From positions 7,162,501-7,226,500 of the forward strand of contig NZ_JAQNDO010000001.1 in NCBI RefSeq assembly GCF_028369105.1: DNA of 64,000 bases. Reading direction: 5' to 3'. Positions 34,522-42,690 of this stretch are shown here, piece after piece. The notes under the pieces were generated by a model, which saw only the letters and a program-made list of their open reading frames with translations, made no database searches and had not been told where the DNA came from. The position numbers were made by a program, and so were the translations under genes. This DNA is from Polyangium mundeleinium. Lineage in GTDB: Bacteria; Myxococcota_A; Polyangia; Polyangiales; Polyangiaceae. The number at the start of each line of letters is the position of its first letter. Position 1 is the first letter of the stretch.

Positions 34522-34845
34522 TCACGCATACGAGGCGACGATGTCCTTCGACGGACGCTCGATCGCCTCGATCCGGCTCGTCACGAGCTGCCGGCTCGCG
34601 TCGACGGCCGTCGCGAACCAGATCGCATCCCCCACGCCGGGTTTGTCGATGCGCGGAATCACCGCGCCGTTCGGGAACAACCGCACGCCCCCTTCGAGCT
34701 TCAACGACACCGCGATGTGCGCGGGGACGAACTTCCCCGTCCGCCGGTCCCGCACCGCGACGCAGACCCCGTCGCGCATGTGGTACTCCGTGTTGCGGGT
34801 GACGTAGACGCAGTTCTTCCGACGCTCGACGCCAGGGTGTCCCAT
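34522..34845 (-). CDS. Conserved hypothetical protein, 107 residues
   Basis: A small cytoplasmic protein with an opening RRKNCVYVTRNTEYHMRDG and a later RDRRTGKFVPAHIAVSLKLE. The central GAVIPRIDKPGVGDAIWFA and the acidic-basic ending are mainly beta strands by pattern. The size and the early Arg-rich segment recall PilZ-like c-di-GMP binders, but the required RxxxR and DxSxxG motifs are not both present, so I do not assign it. It abuts the MoeB-like gene tail to tail with no gap and diverges from the gene at 35018. Codon use is like its neighbours, supporting a real gene. Confidence 0.65.
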   Translation of the reverse strand: MGHPGVERRKNCVYVTRNTEYHMRDGVCVAVRDRRTGKFVPAHIAVSLKLEGGVRLFPNGAVIPRIDKPGVGDAIWFATAVDASRQLVTSRIEAIERPSKDIVASYA

Positions 34846-35017
34846 CTCGGTTTCGCTCCTCCCACGCGACCCTCGCAGACGCCGCGGCCGCGGGCCAAGT
34901 TCGTGCGGGCGGCACCACGAAACCGCCGATGCACGGAAGCAACCACGAGCGCAAGTTCCCTCGCGATCGCGCCGGTTTTTCGATCTCGGCGCGCGTGATC
35001 TCTACGATCCGTCGCCG

Positions 35018-35473
35018 ATGGCAAAGAGCCCACCTCGCACGCGTCCCGGCCTCGTCAAGGCAGGCCCGGGGCCTCTCGTCCGGCGTCGACAGCTCGATCT
35101 CGTCGCCGCGGAGGACGGCCCTGTCCGTGCCATGGTCGAAGGCGCGGACATCGTGAGCGAGGGCATGCCCCAGACCGAAGGAGACGGCATCGTCTACTAC
35201 GGCTCGACGAGCGTGCTTTTGCTCGCGCGCTCCCGGGGTGGCACGCTGCCCGATCCCGACCTCGCGTCCATGGCCGCGCTCCTCGCGTGTGATCCGCACC
35301 TCAAGCTCCGCGTGCTCCGCATCGCGCGCAGGGAGGCGTGTACACGTGTGCAGGGGGAGCTCGGACCCGTGCGCGCCGAGATCGACGTACGCGCGTCCGC
35401 TGCGGGTGTCGTCGTGCTGGTGGACGTCGTCGCCGTCGTACATGCCTCCGCCGCGAGCGGCGCGTCGCGCTAA
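35018..35473 (+). CDS. Hypothetical protein, 151 residues
   Basis: A protein of no recognised family. It has a basic Pro-rich start (KSPPRTRPGLVKAGPGP), then a compact alpha/beta region with EGDGIVYYGSTSVLLLARS, ALLACDPHLKLRVLRIARRE and a Val-rich strand VVVLVDVVAVVHA near the end. No signal peptide or membrane helix is evident. It is 36 bases upstream of the MerR-TPR gene on the same strand and may be cotranscribed with it. Confidence comes from the open frame and codon bias only. The intergenic region 34846-35017 holds nothing recognisable. Confidence 0.6.
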   Translation: MAKSPPRTRPGLVKAGPGPLVRRRQLDLVAAEDGPVRAMVEGADIVSEGMPQTEGDGIVYYGSTSVLLLARSRGGTLPDPDLASMAALLACDPHLKLRVLRIARREACTRVQGELGPVRAEIDVRASAAGVVVLVDVVAVVHASAASGASR

Positions 35474-35509
35474 ACTCGCGCCCCTCGCCCCTCGCTCCTG
35501 CCCTACGCC

Positions 35510-36532
35510 ATGAACAACAAAGAACGCCGCGACCCTGACGCAAACAAGGTCATCCACGTGATCTTCGGGCCGGGCGGTGGACGCGTGGCCGAGCCTCCGA
35601 AGCGCCTGCCCGATCCCGACCCGGCGCGTTTGCCCACGGAGCTGCCCGTACCTCAAACGCGCGAGCCCGTGAGCGACATGTTCACCGGCGCCGAGGTGTG
35701 TCGCCTCCTCGGCATCTCCGCGGGCCGCCTGCGATCGCTCGATCGCGCGGGGATCGTCTCGCCGAGCGGCCGTCGCAAGGGCCGCCGCGCGTACACGTTC
35801 TCCGACGTGATCGCGCTCCGCGCCGCGCGGGATCTGCTCGCGCGCAAGGTGCGCCTGCGCGACGTCGCGCGCGCGGTCGAGAACATCCGCGGCGCGCTCC
35901 CCAAGGTCACGCGTCCGCTCGCCGAGCTGCGCATCGTCTCCGATGGACAGCGCGTCGTCGTGAAGAGCGCGACGGGCACGTTCGAACCGCTCACCGGGCA
36001 GATGGTGCTCGACTTCGACGTGAAGTCGCTGCGCGACGACGTCGTGCGTGTCCTGCGCCCGATGGTCGGCCGTGATCGGGCGAAGACCGCGTACGAGATT
36101 TACGTGCGCGCCAGCCAGCTCGACGAGAACCCGCAGACGATGTCCGAGGCCGAGGAGCTTTACCGTCAAGCGCTCGAAATCGATCCGTGGCTCGCGATCG
36201 CGTACACGAACCTCGGCAACATCTGCTTCCGCCGCGGCGACGAAGTGCAGGCCGAGTCGCTCTATCGACGCGCGCTCGAGATCGATCGCAAGCAACCCGA
36301 GGCGCAGTACAACCTCGGCTACGTGATGCTGGAGCGTGGGCACGCGGGCGCGGCGGTCGAGTTTTTCCGCGGCGCGATCGAGAGCGATCCGCGCTTCGCC
36401 GACGCGTACTTCAACCTCGCGATGGCGTACGAACAGGTCGGCGAGAGCGCGAAGGCGCGGCCGTGCTGGCGCAAGTACCTCGAGATCGAACCCACGGGCA
36501 CGTGGGCCGAGATCGCGCGCCGCCACCTCTAG
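35510..36532 (+). CDS. MerR-type regulator fused to TPR repeats
   Basis: A 340-residue protein. A Pro-rich ~55-residue leader precedes a MerR-type winged helix (MFTGAEVCRLLGISAGRLRS, DRAGIVSPSGRRKGRRAYTF, SDVIALRAARDLL). A ~60-residue connector follows. The C-terminal ~150 residues are four TPR units (EAEELYRQALEIDPWLAIAY, TNLGNICFRRGDEVQAESLY, YNLGYVMLERGHAGAAVEFF, YFNLAMAYEQVGESAKA). The DNA-binding part presumably locates a promoter, while TPRs bind a protein partner. The long coiled coil and metal-binding Cys of classical MerR sensors are absent, so activity is likely controlled by protein interaction (inferred). Known in myxobacteria as a recurrent architecture, targets unknown. Confidence 0.85.
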   Translation: MNNKERRDPDANKVIHVIFGPGGGRVAEPPKRLPDPDPARLPTELPVPQTREPVSDMFTGAEVCRLLGISAGRLRSLDRAGIVSPSGRRKGRRAYTFSDVIALRAARDLLARKVRLRDVARAVENIRGALPKVTRPLAELRIVSDGQRVVVKSATGTFEPLTGQMVLDFDVKSLRDDVVRVLRPMVGRDRAKTAYEIYVRASQLDENPQTMSEAEELYRQALEIDPWLAIAYTNLGNICFRRGDEVQAESLYRRALEIDRKQPEAQYNLGYVMLERGHAGAAVEFFRGAIESDPRFADAYFNLAMAYEQVGESAKARPCWRKYLEIEPTGTWAEIARRHL

Positions 36533-36549
36533 CCACGAGCGAGCGACAG

Positions 36550-36957
36550 CTACTTCTGCTCGCGGATCTTCGGCGGGTGATCGAGCTTCACCGTCTGGTG
36601 ATCGCCTGGCGAAACGTTGACGCTCATCGTGCGATCGCCCTCGGCTGGATCGAGGAACGTCACGTCGTGGGGGCCCATCTTCACGCGGTAGTTCGTAAGC
36701 GGCGTTTTGCCGATGGGCTTGCCGTCGAGCAGCACGTCCTGCGGGGGATCCGAGAGGATGTCCAGGGTCCCCGAGTCCTCCACGACCTCCTCGGCCTGCT
36801 CCGGCTCCTCCGCCTTCGGGGCCGTTTGGCCTGCCGTCTCGGGGCCGGCCCCGCCCTCGGCGGCCCCCCCGCAGCCGAGCGCGCCTCCCCCGGCGAACAC
36901 GAAGATCATGGAAATCGCAAGGATAGTGCGGGTGGTCGAACGCGCCTCGGTCATCAT
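36550..36957 (-). CDS. PEGA-domain lipoprotein
   Basis: A 135-residue lipoprotein. The signal ends in GGGALGCGGAAEGG (lipobox Cys), followed by an acidic Glu/Pro linker and a single PEGA domain: GTLDILSDPPQDVLLDGKPI, GKTPLTNYRVKMGPHDVTFL. PEGA domains are small beta modules of envelope or surface proteins, sometimes attached to kinases, and probably bind carbohydrate or protein. Two start codons are adjacent (36957 and 36954). It is convergent with the MerR-TPR gene and divergent from the Gly/Pro-rich gene at 37062. Confidence 0.85.
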   Translation of the reverse strand: MMTEARSTTRTILAISMIFVFAGGGALGCGGAAEGGAGPETAGQTAPKAEEPEQAEEVVEDSGTLDILSDPPQDVLLDGKPIGKTPLTNYRVKMGPHDVTFLDPAEGDRTMSVNVSPGDHQTVKLDHPPKIREQK

Positions 36958-37061
36958 GAAGGCTCATCGTAGCAGCCGCGCAGCCCCGGCCGACGGATCC
37001 TGTTCGTCTCGTCTGGATCCGTTTGCCCGTCCTTCCCCATTTTGCGGCATACTCCGTCGCC

Positions 37062-38333
37062 ATGATCGAGCACACGACGGGCGAGCCGCGCATGGCAAAT
37101 GGATTTGGACCCGGTGGGGGCGGATTGCCGCCGCCCGCACCACCCCCGGGCGGGGCACCGCCTTCGGGAGGTGACAACTTCGGCGGCGGCGGTCCGCCTG
37201 GTGGCTTCGGTGGTGGTGGCCCGCCCGGCGGCTACGGTCCCCCGCCCGGCGGTGGCGGCTACGGCGGGCCTCCCGGCGGCGGACCTCCCGGCGGTGGCGG
37301 TTACGGCGGGCCTCCCGGCGGTGGCGGCTTCGGCGGGCCTCCCGGTGGCGCGCCTCCCGGCGGCGGCGGCTTCGGCGGGCCCCCCGGCGGCCCCGGCGGC
37401 CCTCCCGGCGGCGCGCCTCCCGGCGGCGGCTACGGTCCTCCCCCCGGCGGCGGCTACGGCCCTCCTCCCGGCGGCAACTTCGGCGGCCCTCCGATGGGCG
37501 GCCCTCCGATGGGCGGCCCTCCGATGGGCGGGCCGATTCTCCCGCAGCAGAAGAAGGGCCCGAACATGGGCCTCATCATCGGCCTCGGCTGCGGCGGCCT
37601 CCTCCTGGTCACCATCATCGGCGTCGTCGGCTTCTTCTGGTACGCGGCCAAGAAAACGTCCGAGGCGATCGCAGCGATCCCGCTCGACTCGGCGAACCCG
37701 GACGGCCCGAAGCTCGGCGATCTCGGCGACCTCGCGAAGCCCCCGAAGGCGGGTGATCTCAAGGCCGAGCTCAAGGATCTTCGCCATTACAAGGCCGAGT
37801 ACGGCAGCACGATCCACTTCGTGGGCGAGATCCACAACACGGGCAAGGATCCGCTCGGCTTCCCGAACATCAAGGTGACGTTCTTCGACGACGGGAACAC
37901 CGCGATCGACAGCGGCACCTGCTCGAGCCTCATCCGCGAGCTCGCGCCGGGCGAGAAGGTCCCCTGCACGTTCTCGCTCTACAAGACGACGAAGTGGGCG
38001 TCGTACAAGACCGAGGCGAACCCGATGCGCCCGCTCTTCACGGGCAAGGCGGCGAAGCTCAAGATCTCGGACACCAAGTTCACGGCCAAGAAGGGCTTCA
38101 ACCCCCACCAGGTCGAGGGCAAGATCACGAACGAGAGCGCGTTCAAGGCGAAGAGCGTGTGGGCGCTCGTCTCGCTCTACGACAAGGAAGGCAAGATCTG
38201 CGGCGCAGATCAGGCCCTCGTCGCCGGCAACGATCTCGACTCCAACTCGGGCGGCATCTTTACGGCGAAGATCTACAACGTCGCGGCTCCGCCCGACACC
38301 TTCCGCGTCCTCGCCGTCGGCTACAGCGAGTGA
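37062..38333 (+). CDS. Gly/Pro-rich membrane protein with two FxLYD-like domains
   Basis: A 423-residue protein. The first ~150 residues are almost pure Gly/Pro (GGGGYGGPPGGGPPGGGGYG and similar), followed by one transmembrane helix (MGLIIGLGCGGLLLVTIIGV). The external part has two beta-sandwich units of the FxLYD kind: FVGEIHNTGKDPLGFPNIKV with VTFFDDGNTAI, and VEGKITNESAFKAKSVWALV with VSLYDKEGKICG. The cytosolic Gly/Pro tail suggests a disordered interaction region. ATG 37062 and ATG 37092 are both possible starts; the TTG further up is unlikely. The 4-base gap to the small gene at 38338 indicates an operon. Confidence 0.8.
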   Translation: MIEHTTGEPRMANGFGPGGGGLPPPAPPPGGAPPSGGDNFGGGGPPGGFGGGGPPGGYGPPPGGGGYGGPPGGGPPGGGGYGGPPGGGGFGGPPGGAPPGGGGFGGPPGGPGGPPGGAPPGGGYGPPPGGGYGPPPGGNFGGPPMGGPPMGGPPMGGPILPQQKKGPNMGLIIGLGCGGLLLVTIIGVVGFFWYAAKKTSEAIAAIPLDSANPDGPKLGDLGDLAKPPKAGDLKAELKDLRHYKAEYGSTIHFVGEIHNTGKDPLGFPNIKVTFFDDGNTAIDSGTCSSLIRELAPGEKVPCTFSLYKTTKWASYKTEANPMRPLFTGKAAKLKISDTKFTAKKGFNPHQVEGKITNESAFKAKSVWALVSLYDKEGKICGADQALVAGNDLDSNSGGIFTAKIYNVAAPPDTFRVLAVGYSE

Positions 38334-38337
38334 GCCC

Positions 38338-38550
38338 ATGAGCGACGTCGGCTCCGCGCGCCGCGCGAAGGAACAACTGAAGAACGACATCGGCGCAGAG
38401 CCCTTCTGCGCCGGCGTCGGCGTCGAGCGCGAAGACGGCATCGGGTTCGTCGTGCGCGTGAACGTTCGCCCCGGAACGCTCGCCGAGGCAAAGGCCCGCG
38501 TGCCTGCTCGAATCGGCGACGTGGTCGTCAAGCTCGTCGAGGCCGACTAG
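38338..38550 (+). CDS. Small conserved protein, 70 residues
   Basis: A 70-residue protein beginning four bases after the stop of the FxLYD gene, so probably cotranslated. Its sequence (GAEPFCAGVGVEREDGIGFV, VRVNVRPGTLAEAKARVPAR, IGDVVVKLVEAD) looks like a complete small beta-alpha-beta domain. It resembles the N-terminal fragment of bacterial trypsin-like or Hvo-type small domains of unknown role. No signal peptide. I do not assign a function. Confidence 0.65.
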   Translation: MSDVGSARRAKEQLKNDIGAEPFCAGVGVEREDGIGFVVRVNVRPGTLAEAKARVPARIGDVVVKLVEAD

Positions 38551-38676
38551 GACGTCCCCGCTCTGCGCGGACGTTCGTCTCGTCCCTCCTCTCGATCCCT
38601 TCTCCTCTTGCTCCGCGCACGTTTCGTCCCCGAAACGGCGGCCCACGCGCGCCAAAGCGTGTAAGCTTCACGCTTC

Positions 38677-39978
38677 GTGAACGCGCTCAACCTCTCCCGG
38701 AGGCTCGCTTCCCGCATCGTCGAGGGTCTCAAGGGTCGAGGCCGGATCCTCGTCGTCAAAGGCGGGACGGCCGCGCTCGTCCGCGCCGTGGACGATGCCA
38801 TGTCCGGCTACGTCGAGCCGCTCGCCGAGCGTGCGCTCCGCGTGCCGACGATCGCCGACGATCCTGCCACACGTGAAGCGCTCTCGCGGCTCACGGGCCG
38901 CGTCGCGCAAGCGCTGCTCGCCTCCGAGCACCTCGAAGACGTCTTTGCAGATCGCAGCGTCGTCGAGCGCGAGGTGCTCGACGCGGCGCGCCTCGCGCTG
39001 AACGAGGCGAGCGCCTCGCAGGACGAAGCGGTCGTGCGTGTCGAGCTCGATCTGCTCGGGTACGTCGCCGCCACCGCGGGCAAACGCGCGCGTGCGCAGT
39101 CGCTCGTGGTGGCGCTCGAGCGCGCGGGGCTCGTCGCGGGCGCGCGGCTCGACACCTACGACCCCGCCACGCGCGAGGCCGTGTTCGTGCCCGAGCCGCC
39201 GGCAGATCCGGACCTGCACCTCGAGCTGGAGGAAGCGGTCGCGGACGAGCTCTGCGCGCTCGTCGAGCAAGGCGCGGTGGAGCTGCCGACGCTCGAACGC
39301 AAGGCGCCGCTCACGCGTGAGGTCAGCCCCTCGGAGCGCGCGCGGCTCACGCGCCTCATCGATCGCGCGGCCACGCGCACGCTCCGCCGCACGGGCAACA
39401 CAGCGTCGTGGGAGATTCCCGACGGCCGCAGCGTGCGTGTCGTCTACACGCCGCTCTCGGAGCTGGACGCGCGCGACGTCGACATGCACGTCGCGGCCTT
39501 CGCCGCCGAGGTGGACGCCTTGCTCGCGGACGCGGGCGCGCCGCTCATCACGTCCCTGCCCGCGCCCCCACCTGCGCCGGTCGAGCCTGCCCGCGCGCAG
39601 CCGCGCGGCAAACCCGCGGTGAGGCCCGGGGCGCCCGAGCCTCCGCGTCACGCCAACGGCAACGGCGCGGTGCTGCCCCTCGAGGAGGCAACCGAGGAGG
39701 AGGCCGCGCCCTCGGAGCCGGCGCCGACGCCTGGACGCGCGCGGACCACGACGAAGCGCTCGCCTCGCGCGAGCTCGCGCACACCTGCGACCACGCGCGC
39801 ATCGGCAACGCGGACGGCGACGAAGAAGCGCGCGCCGGCAAAACGCGCGACGAAATCCGCCACGACGGAAGAAGGCACGCGCAAGAAGGCGACGAAGGCC
39901 ACGACGAAGAAACGCGCGCTGCCGGCGACGACGACGAAGGCACGCACGACGAAGCCGCGGGCGACGAAGAAGCGCTGA
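38677..39978 (+). CDS. Protein with a histone-H1-like Lys/Thr/Ala-rich C-terminal tail
   Basis: A 433-residue protein. The first ~300 residues are helical and acidic, of no recognised family (SRRLASRIVEGLKGRGRILV, ARLALNEASASQDEAVVRVE, LIDRAATRTLRRTGNTASWE). A Pro/Ala linker follows (~300-345). The last ~90 residues are a basic Lys/Arg/Thr/Ala tail (TTKRSPRASSRTP, TKKRAPAKRATK, TTKARTTKPRATKKR) like the DNA-binding tails of histone H1, AlgP or myxobacterial HU-type proteins. Non-specific DNA or RNA binding is the natural inference. The GTG start at 38677 opens the conserved helical part. The third dispersed repeat begins about 50 bases after the stop. Confidence 0.75.
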   Translation: MNALNLSRRLASRIVEGLKGRGRILVVKGGTAALVRAVDDAMSGYVEPLAERALRVPTIADDPATREALSRLTGRVAQALLASEHLEDVFADRSVVEREVLDAARLALNEASASQDEAVVRVELDLLGYVAATAGKRARAQSLVVALERAGLVAGARLDTYDPATREAVFVPEPPADPDLHLELEEAVADELCALVEQGAVELPTLERKAPLTREVSPSERARLTRLIDRAATRTLRRTGNTASWEIPDGRSVRVVYTPLSELDARDVDMHVAAFAAEVDALLADAGAPLITSLPAPPPAPVEPARAQPRGKPAVRPGAPEPPRHANGNGAVLPLEEATEEEAAPSEPAPTPGRARTTTKRSPRASSRTPATTRASATRTATKKRAPAKRATKSATTEEGTRKKATKATTKKRALPATTTKARTTKPRATKKR

Positions 39979-40026
39979 GCTTCCCCCTGCCCTCTTGCCA
40001 CGGGGCGGCTGAGCAGGGTGTGTGCT

Positions 40027-40205
40027 TGGGGCCGTCGCGCCGGGGCGCTGCCCCGGGCCCCGCGGGGGCTGTTCGCCCCTCGACCCGAACCAGGCGCGGC
40101 CTGGACCGAGGGTGGAAGAACTGCGCAATGCGCAGTTCTTCCAGCGGGCCGGTGGCAAGACCATGAAGGTGGGGTTCAAGCGGGCGACGGGGAGGTCGTC
40201 GACCT
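40027..40205. repeat. Dispersed composite palindromic repeat, copy C (left half only)
   Basis: It contains GCGCCGGGGCGCTGCCCCGG, the CCAGGC-GCG-GCCTGG palindrome and the 13-base hairpin at 40114-40142 (GGAAGAACTGCGC, loop AAT). The match to copy B continues to about 40205 and then stops; the right half is missing. It starts 49 bases after the stop of the histone-tail gene. The remainder of the gap, 40206-40592, is less GC-rich. I see no convincing gene there, only a short palindrome AGCTT-AAC-AAGCT at about 40563-40575, just before the ribosome site of the next gene. Confidence 0.85.
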
Positions 40206-40592
40206 TGTACGCGTGGTCCCTCCACCACACGCGCGCAGTGACTTACGTCGTCCTGATATTGAAGTCGTTGGGAAACACAGCGGGTCCGCATCCATGCGGA
40301 AGTGGGTTTCTCTATGGCACGGGCCCATGCGGGTCGCTTGCCGAGTGTTCATGCCAAACACCGCACGTCGATCCAATCGAAGGCGTGAGAAAAGCTCGGG
40401 GGCCGTCGTCGTTATTCACCGGGAGCACGAATCCGACGGCGCCAAAGTGTGGTCCACATGCGCCGTCAACCAACGGTTACACAGCATTCACGGCCCCATC
40501 GTTCAAGAGCCCGAAATGGCGCCGAAATGAGCTGGCATGCCTGCTGCTAAGGGGCCCGTCGCAGCTTAACAAGCTGAGAAAGGGCATACCAC

Positions 40593-41066
40593 GTGAACAT
40601 GAAGATCCGCCTTGGCATCCTTGCTTTGGGAACCACCCTCCTGGCCGCATGCGGGGGAACCAGCATCGACGATATCGAAGACCAAGCACCGCAAGGAACG
40701 GTCGCCGGGGCGAGCTGGACGATGAAATCGGCTGTCGTGACGGACGACGGCGACCGATTCTCGGTCAGCCTGTATCCGATCGAGGTCCCCGCGTGCGACA
40801 GCTTCGCCTCGTCCGACACGCAGATCCTGTTCAGCGCGCCGAAGACGGCGGGCGAATATCCTCTCAAGCTCGAGCTCACCGACCTCAACGGCAGCCAGAC
40901 GATTACCTTCGTCACCGGGCCCGGACAAAACGTGATTGCCTCCGAGGGTATCTTGAACGTCGAGTCCGTCTCGGCAGACAAGGTCACGATCGGTCTGCTC
41001 GCCGAAGCGGACAACAACACGATCAACGGCCGCTTCACCACATCGATCTGCAAGACGACGAACTGA
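40593..41066 (+). CDS. Small secreted lipoprotein
   Basis: A 157-residue protein with a clear lipobox (GTTLLAACGGTS), then a beta-sandwich-like domain (VAGASWTMKSAVVTDDGDRF, GEYPLKLELTDLNGSQTITF, VESVSADKVTIGLLAEADNN) and two cysteines that may pair (VPACDSF and SICKTTN). GTG 40593 has AAAGGG 8 bases upstream; an ATG at 40599 is in frame. Its lower GC and codon use differ a little from neighbours, and it stands alone. Function unknown. A strong hairpin follows the stop. Confidence 0.8.
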   Translation: MNMKIRLGILALGTTLLAACGGTSIDDIEDQAPQGTVAGASWTMKSAVVTDDGDRFSVSLYPIEVPACDSFASSDTQILFSAPKTAGEYPLKLELTDLNGSQTITFVTGPGQNVIASEGILNVESVSADKVTIGLLAEADNNTINGRFTTSICKTTN

Positions 41067-41070
41067 TCGC

Positions 41071-41114
41071 GCCCCATGGGCCGAGGCTCCCGGCGGAGGC
41101 TCGGCCCATGGGCC
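41071..41114. terminator. Inverted repeat, probable bidirectional terminator
   Basis: Arms 41071-41090 and 41095-41114 pair at 18 of 20 positions (core CATGGGCCGAG) around a four-base loop. It starts 5 bases after the stop of the lipoprotein gene and separates it from the degenerate minus-strand gene. There is no T-run, so termination strength is uncertain. Confidence 0.55.
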
Positions 41115-41640
41115 TTCCTGGTGAGGCCCCCCGAGGTCCGCGCAGACATTGCACTCGCCGCCAGGGCAAGGGTCGACCGCGACAGCCATGCACGTCCCGC
41201 CATTGCAGTCCGCGTCCGAGGCGCAGTCGTCCACCGGATAACAGCCCTGCGGGAAACCACCCTCGGCAAGGTGTCGCACGTGCCGACGGGCATCCATTGC
41301 ATCCATCGACAGCCCTGTGCATTGCTGCATTGGCTCATGTCCAGGGTGGCGCACGCCGAGCTCGGCGTGCACGAGGCGGCGCTTTGGACCCATACGCCGT
41401 TCTCGCATGTGATCTCGGCCGGGCAGCCGCTCGTGTCGAGGTATGCACAGGTGCTCGATGAGCAGCATGCATTGCAGGGCGTGCCTTCGGCCGGCAGCGT
41501 GTCCGGGCACGGCTTCAGGCAGCCGTGATAACTGAGGACCCACGTCCCGCCCTTGCACATCGCGACATTGCCGTTCCCTTCGCACATCGGCTCGGGTCCA
41601 TGGTCCTGAGCTCCCCTTCCAGGCACAGCCCGGCACAAGG
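41115..41640 (-). pseudogene. Cys-rich exported protein, frameshifted
   Basis: One minus-strand frame gives EGNGNVAMCKGGTWVLSYHG, PAEGTPCNACCSSSTCAYLD and CNAQGCRWMQWMPVGTCDTL-like Cys-rich sequence down to about 41270. There the frame is lost by one missing base. The continuation (EGGFPQGCYPVDDCASDADC, NGGTCMAVAVDPCPGGECNV) is in the next frame and runs towards the terminator without a stop. The DxDC-x-GG-x-C style repeats are typical of myxobacterial exported Cys-rich proteins. No proper signal peptide remains at the N-terminus; the frame is open from about 41640. Either a pseudogene or a single base-call error plus a lost end. Confidence 0.6.
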
Positions 41641-41714
41641 AGGACGCGGCCGGGGTGCATGCGAGGCGCACGCTGCAACATCGAGGCCGGCCACGACCCG
41701 CGACGGCGAAAGGC

Positions 41715-42587
41715 TCAGGCGCCAAGCAAAAGGTCGCGATCGGCCCGCAGGGCGGCCACCAGAAAATCGACCAGCACGCGCACCCGTGGGGTTTGTCGGA
41801 GGTCGCGATGCACCGTGAGCCACAATGGCTGCCCCGGCTCGCGCGGCATGGGCACGTGCGTCAGGCCCGGCGTCCGGTCCCCCAAAAACCTCGGCAGCAC
41901 CGCCACTCCGGCGTCGGCCTGGGCGGCCTCGGCGAGGGCCAGCGACACGTCGCTCACGAAGGCGGGCCGCACGCCCGGCGAGAGATGCGCAAGCCAGGCC
42001 ACCTCGACGCCACTCGAAGGCAAGAGCAGCGGGTGCGCGTGCAGATCACCCGGCGTCCGAACCGGGTGCCGGGCCAGGTACGCGGCGGACGCATAGAGAC
42101 CGTGCCTCACCTCGCCGACGCGGCGAACCCGCAGCGATTCGTGCGACGTACGTACGAATCGCACCGCCAGCTCGGCCTCGCTGCGGCTGAGGTCGAGCAC
42201 CGCACCTGCCGGCAAAAGCTCGACGCACAGCGCCGGGTACTGGCGGCCGAAGCGCGCGAGGCGCGGGGCCAGGTAGGCGATGCCGAAGGTCTCGGGCGAG
42301 GTCACCCGCACCGTGCCCTCCAGCGCGCCGCGCTGCGCGTGGACCCCGCGCTCCAGCGCGAGCACCGCGTCCTCGACCTGGCGCAGGGGGGAAAGCATCC
42401 GCTCGCCGTCGCGCGTCAGCACGTAGCCTGCGGCCGTGCGCGTGAACAGCCGCAGGCCCAGCGCGCGCTCGGCGGCCTCGATGCGACGGCCGACCGTGGT
42501 GTGGTCGACGCCGAGCGCCGCGGCCGTCTTGGCGAGCGATCCGGCGCGCGAGAGCGCGGCGACGAAGCGCAGATCGTCCCAGTTCAT
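41715..42587 (-). CDS. LysR-family transcriptional regulator
   Basis: A 290-residue LysR regulator. The N-terminal winged helix is typical (NWDDLRFVAALSRAGSLAKT, AAALGVDHTTVGRRIEAAER, LGLRLFTRTAAGYVLTRDGE). The substrate-binding domain follows (GTVRVTSPETFGIAYLAPRL, RVGEVRHGLYASAAYLARHP, ALAEAAQADAGVAVLPRFLG). It belongs to the subgroup with the DHTTVGRR helix. ATG 42587 fixes the family start MNWDDLRF. It is divergent from the exported-protein gene at 42691 (103-base gap), which is therefore a possible target. The effector is unknown. Confidence 0.92.
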   Translation of the reverse strand: MNWDDLRFVAALSRAGSLAKTAAALGVDHTTVGRRIEAAERALGLRLFTRTAAGYVLTRDGERMLSPLRQVEDAVLALERGVHAQRGALEGTVRVTSPETFGIAYLAPRLARFGRQYPALCVELLPAGAVLDLSRSEAELAVRFVRTSHESLRVRRVGEVRHGLYASAAYLARHPVRTPGDLHAHPLLLPSSGVEVAWLAHLSPGVRPAFVSDVSLALAEAAQADAGVAVLPRFLGDRTPGLTHVPMPREPGQPLWLTVHRDLRQTPRVRVLVDFLVAALRADRDLLLGA

Positions 42588-42690
42588 AGGTTGTGGATTC
42601 TTGCACGGCCGTCGGGTGCCGACGTGCATTCTCCCCCGGCCGCTCGGGCGCTACGCCTGTCGAGTCCCCTCACCCCCCCTCGAGGTTTTC

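Noticed and set aside
40206-40592. A gene in the lower-GC stretch after repeat copy C
   Set aside because: The available frames are short or extend the repeat, with no domain, signal peptide or ribosome site that fits.
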